Of a DNA stretch of 64,000 bases, positions 1 to 11,391 are shown piece after piece (position 1 is the stretch's first letter; every line of letters begins with the position of its first letter). Origin of the DNA: Porpolomopsis calyptriformis (lineage: Eukaryota > Basidiomycota > Agaricomycetes > Agaricales > Hygrophoraceae); NCBI GenBank assembly GCA_951640195.1, contig OX621166.1, positions 1,418,501-1,482,500 of the forward strand, read 5' to 3'. Position numbers and translations under genes: made by a program. The notes under the pieces are model-generated. The model saw only the letters and a program-made list of their open reading frames with translations, searched no databases and was not told the origin of the DNA.

Positions 1-310
1 TTTTTGGTTATCATTTCCTTTCTGTGTGCCAGTTCTCTTTACTATCATTTTTGATGCTGCGATTGTCACGCTGTCACAACGTGACCGTTACCTGACTGGT
101 CAAGTCATGGTCACAAGTGTGACGTTTGTCACTCCTTCTTATCTTTCTTATCTTATCTTTTACACTTAATCATTGCTTACACAATCGTTCCGTGGATTGA
201 TTACATAATCACATTTTCGGACTCAGCTAGGGTAAATATAGGCAGCTCGGAATTGCTTGTACTTCTCTAGGTTGAACCACAACTTGGACTTGCCAACTTC
301 TTGTTTGCAT
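1..310 (+). repeat. LTR-like fragment, Gypsy-type
   Basis: Non-coding. It has the style of the other Gypsy LTRs here: GTCAC/GTGAC motifs in both orientations (about 65-132), three TTATC (GATA-type) motifs at 139-157 and a TATA-like taaatata at 233-240. Similar GTGAC-rich sequence is in the G4 LTR at 62472-62928. The 5' end lies outside the window and no 3' end or target duplication can be fixed. Bases 311-368 are unassigned. Reading it as an LTR is inference. Confidence 0.4.
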
Positions 311-368
311 CGGCTAAGACCCACATTGGACCTCCCAGAGTGAAGACCTGAGTCCTGCTTCGCACCTA

Positions 369-2615
369 ACACCTACTGCTACTGACCCTGCCAAACCTAC
401 CCCTGCTGAAATCACTGAGCTTAGGGATTGGAACTGGAAATCTGGAAGAGCTAGTGGAGAGATATGGCTTGCCATTGAGGACAACCAGAAGGTGCATGTG
501 AAGGATGCCAAAGCTGACCCTGCAGCAATGTGGGCTAAGTTAGAGGCTGTCCATCTGCAGAAGAGACCAGGAACGCGCTTCAATGCCTACAATGTGCTGT
601 TCAGTATTAGGAAGGATGATGCTGAAACCCTGCCTGCCTTAATGGCTAGAGCTGATAAAGCTCTGCAGGACATCAAAGCTCTCCATCCATCTAACTTCAC
701 ACTGGACAACCTAGATAAAGAACTTCTCTGCATGACCCTCATCCATGCCCTTCCTGCCGAATATAACAACTTTGCATCCTCCCTCCTACTCATCGACTCC
801 CTTGATATCGATAAACTCCAATCTGCCTTCCAGAATGAAGAGAGCCAGCAGCTTGCCAGAAATGTCTCCTCCTCATCTCCCAGCCTTGCCTACCAATCAT
901 CATCATCTACTTTGCTTTGCTCCTTCTGTGGCAAAACCAACCACACAGAGGACAAGTGCTTCAAGAAGCAGAAGGCCTCTGCTGATGCCAAACAGCAGAC
1001 TGCCCAATGGCAAGGTCGTGGTCGAGGTGCTAGGGGTAGAGGCAATAAGCCTGCTGCAAAAGAAGCATCTGAAGATACCACCAATGCCAATACTGCCACT
1101 ATTGAATTTGCTGGTCATGCAAGTGCTCTCTCTTCATCCCATCGCTCCCTATGGCTCAAGTCTCAATCCTGTGCTGACTGGAACACTGATACAGGTGCTA
1201 CATCACATATGACCCCTCACAAACACTGGTTCTGCTCATATTCTCCCCATGTCACTGCTATTCAACTAGCTGACCATTCAACAATCTACTCTGCTGGTAT
1301 TGGTTCAGTTGAGTTCCAACCAGTCATAGATGGTATACCCAAGCGACCAGTTGTATTTCATGATGTACTCCATGTCCCTGATCTTGGCAGTAAATCTACT
1401 TTCACTCTTCCACCTTACTCGTGTTAAACAATATACCATTTCAATCCAACAATCTCGAGTTGAGTTCTATTATCACAATGAACTCCATTTCACTGCCTCC
1501 ATCAATGAGCGCAACATTGGCTATCTTAATGGCAAGATCATTGTTCCTCAGTCAGCTCAGTCAGCTCAGTCAACCCTTCCCTTGGATCTTACTCTGTGGC
1601 ATCAGCGTTGCTCTCACCTTAACTTTGGTGATTTGAAGCATATGCACCTCCATAAGCTTGTCTCAGGCATGGTCATCCATTCTAGCTCACCTCCAGACCC
1701 TATCTGTGAACCATGCATCTTTGGAAAGCAGCACCATCATAATATCCCTAATACAGCCTCTCGTCGAACCTCTCTTCTTGCACTTGTCCACACAGACTTA
1801 AAGGGCCCTCTCCCTGTTCAGACACCAGAGGGATACCATTATTGGCAACCCTTCATTGATGACAAGTCAAGGTTCATGGTGATTGCTTTCCTGAGACGTA
1901 AAACAGAAGCTCTTGTTGCATTCAAGCAATTCAAGGCTTATGCTGAGACCAAGCTTGGAAGATGCCTTCAGATGTCTAGGGATGATAAAGGAGGTGAATT
2001 CATCAGTAGGGAGTTCAACCAGTTCTGTGCAGACCATGGTATCATGCGTCAGCACACTGAGCCAAATGAACCTCATCAAAATAGAGTAGCTGAGCATGCA
2101 AATGAAGATATTGCTGCTGCTGCCACTGCACTCCTAGTTCAGGCTAAACTTCCTCCCTCCTTTTGGGCACTTGCTGTCTCTACCTATATGCATACCAGGA
2201 ACAGGACACCGACTTCTACTTTGAATGGAGACACTCCATATTTCCAATAGAAAGGGAAGAAACCAGATATCTCTTACTTCCATATCTTTGGCTGCCTTGC
2301 CTATATGCTAGTGCACCAGGAGAAAAGGAAAGCACTCCAACCTCATTCTAGGAAGTGCATCTTTGTTGGTTACCCTGATGGTGTGAAAGCATGGAGATTC
2401 TGGGACCCAGTGGCTAAGAGGATCATTATCAGCAGTCATGCTGTGTTTGATGAAAGGTGCTTCCCTGGGAACTCTACAGTGGCTATCGATCTGGTCTCTT
2501 CCCCTTCCATATTACCTGATTGCTCTGCACCCTCTGGACCATCTGTAGTGGTACTGGTGCTGGATCAAGGGGGAGATAATAACCATAGTGATGATACAGC
2601 ACTACATCCAGTACT
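369..2615 (+). pseudogene. Copia-1: 5'- and 3'-truncated Ty1/Copia gag-pol
   Basis: Remnant of the same Copia family as Copia-2. Homology begins inside gag, so LTR, leader and gag N-terminus are missing. Visible in order: gag body; CX2CX4HX4C zinc knuckle CSFCGKTNHTEDKC; aspartic protease DTGATSHM; pre-integrase zinc region ending in CEPC; integrase with HTDLKGP, FIDDKSR and the distal VAEHANE glutamate. One extra A near 1391 shifts the frame after the protease. An in-frame TAG at 2248-2250 replaces a tryptophan (TGG in Copia-2). Sequence stops at 2615, where the LTR terminus of Copia-3 abuts, so RT and RNase H are absent. It cannot make a functional polyprotein. From 1575 on it forms an inverted repeat with 5250-6271. 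Confidence 0.93.
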
Positions 2616-3139
2616 TATCAAGGCTGGAAGCTACTGCCTTAAGAACTACACCTGGTGTCAAGCTTCACTGTCAATACTAATAATATTGTTAGGATGTGAT
2701 GATCTCCTCTGCATAGAGCAGTACTGGTTTGTACCAGTCCGAAGTTGTGGCTGATTTGTTTGTTCTTATTTGGTCAAAAATGCGTCCAAAGTCTCTGGTG
2801 TCAAGCTCACTGCTCCTTAGTATTGACAGTGAAGCTTGACACCAGGTTAGTCACTCCCTGTATTTATATCACCATATTATCAGTATTGACAGTGAAGCTT
2901 GACAACCAGGGGTGGTTATTAAGGTAGTAGCTTCCAGCCTTGATAAATATGGTGATATATAAATACAGGGAGTGACTAACCTGGTGTCAAGCTTCACTGT
3001 CAATACCTAAGGAACAGTGAGCTTGACAGCAGAGACTTTGGACGCATTTTGACCAAATAACAACAAACAAATCAGCCACAACTTCGGACTGGTACAAACC
3101 AGTATTGCTCTATGCAGAGGAGACCATCACATCCTAACA
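2616..3139 (-). repeat. 3' LTR of Copia-3, split by a nested LTR
   Basis: Reverse-strand Copia LTR. Its outer end (tatcaaggctggaagc) starts at 2616 and its inner end (cctaaca) is at 3139, next to the purine-rich tract of Copia-3. It is interrupted after 2686 by a forward LTR and resumes at 2946. The left piece is 71 bp. The two pieces together correspond to the 258-bp LTRs of Copia-2. Confidence 0.9.
2687..2945 (+). repeat. Solo Copia LTR nested inside the Copia-3 LTR
   Basis: A complete 259-bp forward LTR (TGTTAGGATG ... CCTTGATA) of the Copia-2 family with no internal region. It is flanked by the 5-bp direct repeat AATAT (2682-2686 and 2946-2950), which is the duplicated target inside the Copia-3 LTR. 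This fits a full insertion that recombined to a solo LTR. Its position makes it younger than Copia-3. Confidence 0.92.
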
Positions 3140-3149
3140 CTCCCCCTTG
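3140..3149 (-). other. Polypurine tract of Copia-3
   Basis: On the reverse strand the sequence directly before the LTR is CAAGGGGGAG, matching the tract before the 3' LTR of Copia-2 (15835-15844). It would prime plus-strand DNA synthesis. The pol stop lies just upstream at 3164-3166. Confidence 0.75.
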
Positions 3150-3163
3150 ATGAGACAACTCTG

Positions 3164-6100
3164 CTACTTCTTCAATCCCAACCTTTCTAACATCTCCAAC
3201 ACCTTCACTTTGCTCAAGGCCTTGGTCAAGATATCTGCAGGCATGGCATCTGTCCTTAGGTGGATCAACTTGATGGTTCCCTTCTCCACTTCATTCCTCA
3301 ACCAGTAAAAGCGCAAGTCCAGATGCTTCATATGTCCATGGTGTTCTGGGTTTTTGGCAACAGATAAGGCAGATTGGTTATCAATGAACAGAGTGGAAGG
3401 GGATGTGAATTGGTAGCCAAGTTCAGTGAACAGATTTCTCAACCATAGGATTTCTTGACTAGCTGCAGTAGCTGCAACATACTCTGCTTCAGTGGTGGAT
3501 AGTGCAACTATAGCCTGGAGTCGACTAGACCAACTGATAGCACCAGTACCCATCTTGACTATATAGCCTCCAGTGGAACGCCCATTATCAGGATTGCCAG
3601 CATGGTTAGCATCAGTATAAGTGGTGAATATTTCAGATGGGTTGGAAAGTGGTGAGTAGGTTAATTTGAAGTCAAGAGAGCCTTTGAGGTAACGGAAGAG
3701 ATGTTTGACAGCTTTCCAGTGCTGCATGCCTGGGTTCTTGCTGAAGCAGGCTAAGACACCAACAGTATAAGAGATATCTGCTCGAGTAGCTGTAGCCAAG
3801 TACATTAATGAACCAACAGCTTGGAGGTATGGGATGGAGCACATTTCTTCAATCTCTTTAGAGGAAGTGGGAGACATGGATGTGCTGAGTTTGATGCCAG
3901 GATCAATAGGAGTGCCAACTGGGTTGCAATCAGAGAGGTTAAAGCGTTTAAGCAAGTCAAGGATATATTGGTGCTGAGACAATAATAAGGAATGTTCAGA
4001 ACAATTCCGGGTGATTTCAACACCCAGTAGCCATGAGGTAGTCCCAAGATCACATAGTTGGAAGTACTTCCTAAGTTCATCCTTGACATGAGCAATCTCT
4101 GCAGTGGACTTTGCAGCAATAGTCATATCATCAATAAAGACTGGCACTATGATGCGCACATCATCCCTCTTGTAGATCCAGATACTGTGTTCACAGGTGA
4201 TCCTCTTGAAGCCCATCTTCTCAAAGACCTCATTGAGTTTCTTGTGCCAACACCTGCCAGCCTGCTTTAAGCCATAGATAGATTTGAGCAAGTGCCAGAC
4301 CCAGTGATTGCCCTTCTCAACAAAGCCTTCTGGCTGGCGCATATAGACCTCTTCTTCAAGTTCACCATTGAGGTAAGCTGAAGAGATATCAAGACTTTCT
4401 AATTCAAGGTCTTCAAGTGCAGCCAATGCCAGGATAGCTCGGAGTGAAGCCCACTTTGGAGTAGGAGCAAAGGTCTCAGTAGGAGCAAAGGTCTCAGTAT
4501 AGTCAAATCCAGGTCTTTGGGCAAATCCTTGGGCCACCACTCTGCCTCTATAGCACTCAATGGATCCATCAGCTTTCCTTTTAACCTTGAACACCCATCA
4601 GCTGCCAATAGCTTTGCGGCCAGGTGGGAGTTGTACAAGTTCAAAGGTGCCATTTTCAATAAGTTTTTGGATCTCATATAAAGCAGCCTTGTGCCATTCT
4701 TCCTTCTCTTCAGGGGAGCGCTGCATTGCCTCATGGTATGTGTTAGGTTCACCATCATGAGTAGCTGTCTTGAATGCATGCTGAGAAGAGTTGAAGGCAT
4801 ACTCCACTGCTTGGTCCAGAGTAAGGTAATCAGTCTCTTGACCACTGCACAGATATTCCAATCCAGATTGGATAGCATCTGCATACTCAAGTTCACCATC
4901 ACTAGGGTCCTTGAGCAGGAGTTCATCATCACTGCTAGACTTATTGACTGGAGATAATGGAGGTGAATGGATTTGGTGAGAAGCAGGAGGTAACATTGCA
5001 AGTGGGTCAGGAGTAGAAGCAGGTGGAGAAGCACTATTTGGAGTTGGAGAGGGAGTGGATTGGGGAGGCACAGAGGATTGACGCCCAAGTAGAGTCTCAT
5101 TAAGGGAGCCTTGGGGACAACTAGCACGAGGAAGGTTTTGACGTCTTGAAGGTCTAGGTGGATCAGAGGCAGGTGCCTTATGTGCAGAAGGAACTGGGAC
5201 AGCAGGAGGTAGATTGGGACCAGGTATAGGTGCAATTTGTGGCAAAGGTAGTACTGGATGTGGTGCTGTATCATCACTATGGTCATCCTCTCCCCCTTGA
5301 TCCAGCACCACTACAGATGGTTCAGAGGGTGCAGAGCAATCAGGTAATATGGAAGGGGAAGAGACCAGATTTATAGCCACAGTAGAGTTGCCAGGAAAGC
5401 ACCTTTCATCAAACACAGCATGACTGCTGATAATGATCTTCTTAGCCACTGGGTCCCAGAATTTCCATGCTTTCACACCATCAGGGTAACCAACAAAGAT
5501 GCACTTCCTAGAATGAGGTTGGAGTGCTTTCCTTTTCTCTTGGCACACTAGCACATAGGCAAGGCAGCCAAAGATACGGAAGTAAGAGATGTCTGGTTTC
5601 TTCCCTTTCCAGTGGAAATATGGAGTGTCTCCATTCAAAGCAGAAGTAGGTGTCCTGTTCCTGGTATGCACATAGGTAGAGACAGCAAGTGCCCAAAAGG
5701 AGGGAGGAAGTTTAGCCTGAACCAGGAGTGCAGTGGCAGCAGCAGCAATATCTTCATTTGCATGCTCAGCTACTCCATTTTGATAAGGTTCATTTGGCTC
5801 AGTGTGCTGACGCATGATACCATGGTCTGCACAGAACTGATTGAACTCCCTACTAATGAATTCACCTCCTTTATCATCTCTAGACATCTGAAGGCATCTT
5901 CCAAGCTTGGTCTCAGCATAAGCCTTGAATTGCTTGAATGCAACAAGAACTTCTGTTTTACGTCTCAGGAAAGCAATCACCATGAACCTTGACTTGTCAT
6001 CAATGAAGGGTTGCCAATAATGGTACCCCTCTGGTGTCTGAACAGGGAGAGGGCCCTTTAAGTCTGTGTGGACAAGTGCAAGAAGAGAGGTTCAATAAGA

Positions 6101-6271
6101 GGCAGTTTTGGGAATATTATGATGGTGCTGCTTTCCAAAGATGCATGGTTCACAGATAGGGTCTGGAGGATGACCATGCCTGAGACAAGCTTATGGAGGT
6201 GCATATGCTTCAAATCACCAAAGTTAAGGTGAGAGCAATGCTGATGCCACAGAGTAAGATCCAAGGGAAGG
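3164..6271 (-). pseudogene. Copia-3: integrase, RT and RNase H, 5'-truncated
   Basis: Reverse-strand Copia pol. It reads from the pre-integrase region (WHQHCSHLNFGDLK) through integrase (FIDDKSR; EHANE), RT (RWVFKVKRK-type start, FIDDMTIAAKS catalytic motif) and RNase H (TDANHAG, TEAEYVA, FIDNQSAL) to LERLGLKK. Lesions: a 13-nt deletion in the integrase zinc region near 6173; TGA in place of a CGA arginine in the TASRRTS stretch near 6092; TGA at 4595-4597 just before WVFK, again where Copia-2 has CGA; and a duplicated ETFAPT segment near 4480. Gag, protease and the 5' LTR are missing because the copy ends at 6271 against repeat R1-A. RT and RNase H are uninterrupted from 4594 to 3164, so decay is moderate. 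Confidence 0.93.
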
Positions 6272-6499
6272 AGTCTACCATCACTCTCCTTATCTACATG
6301 ACTCATCCATAGTCGTTACAACTCACACGTAGTCAGTATGACTCATACTTAGCTAGTATATAAAGCTAGCAGTAGATAGACTTAGGATAAGTCTGTTTCT
6401 TTCATTAACACCCCAATCAGTAGTCTTCCAACCCTTTAAAACCCTACACCCAGAGCCTGAAGTAAAACCTTGCGATCAACCCTAGACTGCCATCTAACA
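6272..6499 (+). repeat. Repeat R1-A (LTR-like, 228 bp)
   Basis: Shared at high identity with 42363-42584. It has a TATA box (tatataaag, about 6356-6364) preceded by TGACTCA near 6299 and again near 6342, so it looks like a promoter-bearing LTR. It ends in CATCTAACA, a usual LTR 3' terminus. The 5' terminus seems cut by about four bases at the junction with Copia-3. No target duplication is seen because the left flank is rearranged. Confidence 0.7.
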
Positions 6500-7799
6500 G
6501 ACCTGGTATAATGTACCTTTCACAGAGGAGTATGTGAATCTCCCTGATGGCAGGATGTGGATTTGTGAGTTTTACTTCAAATATATGAAAAGCTAGTTTG
6601 GTGCACTTCAACATAGAGTGGGTGGCTGTTTTCTAGGCATGTCAAGCTTTGGAGTTTAGTGACAAAATTTTATTATAGATGAAATACAAGGCCAGACATT
6701 CTCCTGGAGATAAAATATATTGTGATGGTTCCATATCTATCTTTGAAGTAGATGGATGAAAAAACAAGGTGCGCTTGAGACACTTGCATATGACATTTAC
6801 CTGACTCCTTGTTAGATTTATTGCCAGAATTTATATTTATTGTCTAAGATATTTGTTGACTACAAGGCTCTACTCTACGATATTGATCTGTTTTTGTTCT
6901 ATGTTATGATAGAAGTGGACAATATCAGTGCACATTTTGTGGGATACTTCAGCAAGGTCAAGTATAATCCCAAAGACTATAATGTCAGCTGTATTATGAT
7001 GCTACCTGTCTGGCAGTGTTGGGGCTGGAGTAACCTTCTTATCGATTTCAGTACATACATGCATGTTCCTGGGCCTTTCCTTTAATCTTGACATTCTCTT
7101 CAATAGGCTATCTCCTATCAAAGAAGGAACAATGATTGGGATCTCCAGAAAAGAGCTTGGCACTCTTGGTTATAGAAATTATTGGATATTGACAGTAATG
7201 TGATACCTCAAGTATAAACCAGATCACCCTAAGCTTGAAGGTGTCTGTGGTCTCTCAGTAGATCCTTCTCCACACTGATTGCTTATGCATCAGTCTAGAT
7301 ATCAGTGCTGCTACTGCGATGACAATAAAAGATATCTGCAACACCCTTACTCAGCAAGGTATGATCTTCATATGTGAAACTACACCACTAATCATTCAAC
7401 CATCCTTAGGTTGGTCAATTAAGTTCCCGAAAGGTAGAAAGAATGGTACAGCAAGATAACACTTGCAGCAGGTGCAAATGCAAGATAATGAAGACACTAA
7501 GGTTCCATTTGTTACACCAAAGTACTATGACATAACCTGGGACCAAGAACAAGTTGCTTATTATTTAGCAGCATGGGAGAAAAATGGATACCTGAGGCTT
7601 AAGTCCGAAAGGTTACTGTAGTGTCTGTTCTTTACCACTCAGCCAAAGAAATAGAGGTCAATGCACTATGTCACTAAGGACCCACCCACATGTATATGCA
7701 AGCTCTTTAGCAGAGGATGAGGATACCAATACTGATGGACTATCTGATAAAGATGCAAAAGCCCAACTCAACATTGAATTGTTAGGGATGTACTCATAG
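6500..7799 (+). pseudogene. MYST-family histone acetyltransferase pseudogene
   Basis: Decayed copy of a MYST (Esa1/Sas-type) acetyltransferase, which transfers acetyl groups to histone tails in the nucleus. Conserved blocks in order: MWICEFYFKYMKS (zinc-finger side); HSPGDKIYCDGSISIFEVDG; YCQNLYLLSKIFVDYKALLYD; DLFLFYVMIE; HFVGYFSK; DYNVSCIMMLP; LLIDFS; a YLLSKKE piece; SAATAMTIKDI; WDQEQVAYYLAAWEKNGYLRLK; and an acidic tail ending at the TAG of 7797-7799. Introns remain, for example 6769-6815 (gt...ag, 47 bp) and one after LLIDFS, so this is not a retrocopy. Several in-frame stops (after KYMKS; in EVDG*KNK) and frameshifts kill it. The acetyl-CoA loop normally reads QRxGxG; here it is QCWGW. 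The N-terminal part is missing left of R1-A. Family assignment is firm; orthology within MYST is not. Confidence 0.88.
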
Positions 7800-9995
7800 C
7801 AAAAACAGCTAGTAACATCTGTCATGTAGAGGGGTTGTTTACCACTTTATTACAACAATATGTATACATGTATGTTTTGTCCTAAAAAAGCTTCTGCCCA
7901 TACTGCTTGGAGAGACAAAGAGTACAGTCTTTGTCAAGTTGTTCTGTGACTGATACAATGAAAAGGTAGCTAATGTGGAATGTAGAAGGGTGGGTAAAAG
8001 ACTAGGCCTTTCCAGTCCAGATAGATACCTAGGCCTCTGGGGATTCAGGATAAGCTGCAATAGGAATAGCCTTGTATCACAGGTCTTGGAAGGTCAGGTG
8101 TACCTGGACATAGAAGAGGGGGTTTGGTGGTGAAGAGGGAGTGGAGAGTGGGTGAAAATGAAGGAAATGTGAGGGAGAATGGTGCAAGTAATGGTGCAAG
8201 TGGTAGTGCATGCAATGGTATGAGTGATCATGATATGTATCTATCTATCACTCATACAAAGATCATACTCTAAGACACCATTCATACCTCTCTGCATGAT
8301 AGAGTGGTAATAGAGTAGAAAACAGCTTGCTTGGAAGTTACATTCAAGTGTGCAAAACATAACTCAATCAAACAAAATAATCCAAGTGCTCTTTTTTTCA
8401 GTAGCAGGAATATAATACAATCTAGGATCAATCAACCAAGACAAACTGAGAGCTTATAAATTATACAATTGTTGTATCAAAGTTTAGAACAATATAGTGC
8501 TAGAGAAGGTGGAATTAGGTGTGGGCGAACTCATTGGATTGTCATTGGAATAACTATTGAAATTATAAGATTTCTTCAACTTGACACCACACTAAGGTGC
8601 ACCCATATCCATTGACTGTGTGGGACATTAAGGTGTAACATAAATCAGTATGAGGGTCTTAAACGCAGCAGGGGAATATACCTGTAAAAACTGAGATAGG
8701 TAGAAGAGAAATGAGAAGGTTGAAATTAACTGACTATAATGGATTTAGCCCACTCCATCATCTGAATTGGTAATGACCCCTGCAGCAGCTTAATGAGAAT
8801 TCAGTTGTGAGAAAATGGAAATACATACATAGATGTAGTTGTTGTACTAGAAGGTAAGGGTAGAAAACGTATCAGCAATGGAACCTCAAGATTGTCTGAA
8901 AAGGAGAGGCTACCCATTTGCCAGGCATATCCAGACAGGGATGTGTGCATCACTATGGAGAGCTGCATGGGATATCTAACTACAACTTTCAAAGGTTGCA
9001 AGAGCAACCACCAGACTCTGGAGAAAGTAGGGGTTGATTCTAGAGGATTCTGGGATGTTAGCAGCCAACCAGAGACTGTAAAGGGTAACATGGTCATGAT
9101 AGAGATCATCCTCATACTGAAATAGAGGTTAATTTATAGCACATTAATCGATTGTATGAAAGAAGACTGATCTTTGCTATAGTCATTATAATTGTGCAGA
9201 GTACTTGATTGTGTGGGATGTCAGTAAGGCTTAGATGCCCTGGGACTAAGACATTGGGTTGGAATGTATCCAAACTGTTTGCACTGATCCACATATTGAT
9301 GGTTTCTTGAGGGTAGGGTTGTGTGACAAAACTACAAGTAGTGCAAGCAATATGCCTGCATGGAAGCAAAACTTAATGAGAGTAAGCTGAGTGCATATTT
9401 GCAATGTGAGAGGGGAGGGCTCACCATTGCTAATTTAAATACAGCTGAGCAGTAGCAGAGATCTATGTATGCAAACAGAGAAATCATACATCGAAACTTG
9501 AGGTAGGAAATTTGAAGCTTTGTTTGATATGGAGTTCCCACATAACCTGAATCACCAAAGATCCTTGCAAACCAGGGATGGCCACAGTCGTGATTCTCTT
9601 GTTCAACACATCTGGTTGTAGCATGGATCTTACTTCCCTCATTATCACTCCAACACATGGTGCTCAAGCTATTCTTGTTAGCCTCCATCCTTATTATGAA
9701 CATCTTCCACTGTTGTGCTACTTGTACCTATTCATTCAATATATTGCGTGGGCTTGCTAAGCATCATAATACATGCCTAACCTATAAGCATTATGAGGTA
9801 GCCATTCTTGAGAAATGAAAACTGCTTTTAGGTGCAAATTGTAAAAAAAAACACAACAGGGGAATGGCTGGAAGGGAGAGAAGTAGTCTATTATCATAAG
9901 TTGCTAGGCAAGGCTCATAGATTTTATCTCAGTCTTTGAATCTAGGATATCACCAACTGTGCCAATACTGATGTATCAATAGTCGATGCCCCCCC
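7800..9995. other. Gene-poor decayed stretch
   Basis: No confident gene. On the reverse strand 9112-9703 has a possible old coding stretch: pieces such as NHDCGHPWFARIFGDSGYVG and CSFVTQPYPQETINMW could be exons separated by an intron ending ...ccatgcag near 9360, but I do not recognise the family. The last 100 bases before 9995 may be the 5' flank or N-terminal part of Plavaka-A, because the proline-rich reading resumes on the far side of Copia-2. The rest shows only short open stretches and simple-sequence runs. Confidence 0.4.
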
Positions 9996-10253
9996 TGTTA
10001 GGATGTGATGATCTCCTCTGCATAGAGCAGTACTGGTTTGTACCAGTCCGAAGTTGTGGCTGATTTGTTTGTTCTTATTTGGTCAAAAATGCGTCCAAAG
10101 TCTCTGGTGTCAAGCTCACTGCTCCTTAGTATTGACAGTGAAGCTTGACACCAGGTTAGTCACTCCCTGTATTTATATCACCATATTATTAGTATTGACA
10201 GTGAAGCTTGACACCAGGTGTGGCTCTTAAGGCAGTAGCTTCCAGCCTTGATA
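9996..10253 (+). repeat. 5' LTR of Copia-2
   Basis: 258 bp, TGTTAGGATG to CCTTGATA. The 3' terminus is TA, not the usual CA; both Copia-2 LTRs and the solo LTR at 2687-2945 agree. A TATA-like tatttatatc lies near 10170-10179. A 26-bp unit beginning tattgacagtgaagc occurs twice, at about 10130 and 10192. Confidence 0.95.
10104..10154 (+). promoter_or_regulatory. Inverted repeat upstream of the Copia LTR TATA box
   Basis: ctggtgtcaagctcactg (10104-10121) pairs with cagtgaagcttgacaccag (10136-10154) over 18 bp with one bulged A and a 14-nt loop. It sits just upstream of the TATA-like box. The right arm is also the first of the two direct repeats in the LTR, so the motif occurs three times. A protein-binding module is likely; function is inferred. 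Confidence 0.7.
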
Positions 10254-10268
10254 GGTTATGAGCCCTGC
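10254..10268 (+). other. Primer binding site: half tRNA-iMet
   Basis: ggttatgagccctgc follows the LTR with no gap. Its complement, gcagggctcataacc, is the anticodon arm of fungal initiator tRNA-Met (CAU inside GGGCUCAUAACC), not a tRNA 3' end. Drosophila copia uses the same kind of internal primer, made by cleaving tRNA-iMet in the anticodon arm. Confidence 0.88.
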
Positions 10269-11391
10269 TGCAAATTTCGCCTAAAATCACCCCCTATTGT
10301 GTCTAACAGCTCCTGCATACTCCTGGACCATTACTACCACTCTCCAGACCTCTTACCAGCACCATTGATATAAATCACCTTGGTCCTCACCCAATTTTCA
10401 CTCCCTGAGTTCGAAACTTTTGCAACCGTTTTCGGACGCTCGCTTCTGCGCCTCCACCGATTTACACGTTGCTGGCTTCTTTTCCCTTGCCAGGACATCC
10501 CAATCAATTGTCCACATCACTATTCATCATCTGTGATAGGCCTACCCATCCCAATCCATCCCAGTGACTGCCAGCTCATCAGTGGGCACTTGTGGACACT
10601 TGTGGGTGCTTGTTATCAACTCCATTCACTGTGGCCATCTGTAACAGCCCCACCACTCCAAACCATCATTCTGTGATCTGACACATCATTCCTGTGCCCA
10701 CCAACTCAAATCGCACCGAATCGCTCCGAAATTGCTTGTGGACGTTAAAGGCCACGTCCGAATCGGGTTCCCTCGCTTATACGCTTACTGCATTCGCGGA
10801 TCATCTGGGAGCGCTCCATCATTATTCACTACTCCTATCTACCTCCTAATCATTCCCATTCGTGTTCCATCGCTTCCATCGCTCCCAGGACGTTGTAATC
10901 GCTTCAAGGCACTCTAGCACATGCCCTCTGTGCTCTGGCAAAAATTTGGACTCTTGGGACCTCTCTGGACTCTAGCACTTGATCATTCATCAGTCTGTGC
11001 TGTGGCTGTCACTGTGCACATTGGTTTATTGAAAGGAGATTAGAACAAAGTGAAGTGCAGTGAAGTGCTACCTCCCTGGGCTCTCTTATCAGAGTGTTAC
11101 CCCAGTTGCTATTTGGCTTGGTTCACACCAGTCAGCACCTCTCTCTGCACGCAGTGTTGTAGGGAGATTGGGTTGGCGGGTTTACAGTTGCCTCCCCTTC
11201 CAATTCATTGGAAGTAGCTCCATTATCAACTACCACTGCTAGCACTGATTTCATCAACTTGAGAATAAGCTGGTAGTGTGTGTGAGACCCACAGAAGACT
11301 GATTTACCAACCTCACCCTATCCCTGCCATCCACTACCCCTTCATACTCCATAATCCATTTATCACCTACCTACACACCATCATTATCATC
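10269..11391 (+). other. Copia-2 leader, 1.1 kb
   Basis: Untranslated leader between primer site and gag ATG. Only short unrelated reading frames are visible. It would carry packaging and dimerisation signals, but none can be named from the sequence. Confidence 0.6.

Noticed and set aside
311..368. A tRNA-type primer site (ttggacctcccagag near 327) after an LTR end
   Set aside because: The LTR terminus cannot be placed and the complement does not clearly match a tRNA 3' end.
4399..5286. Long leucine-rich reverse-strand open frame, also seen forward at 13716-14585
   Set aside because: It is the alternate frame of the Copia proline/serine-rich linker and RT start. It recurs only because both copies share that DNA, and its composition is that of a shadow frame.
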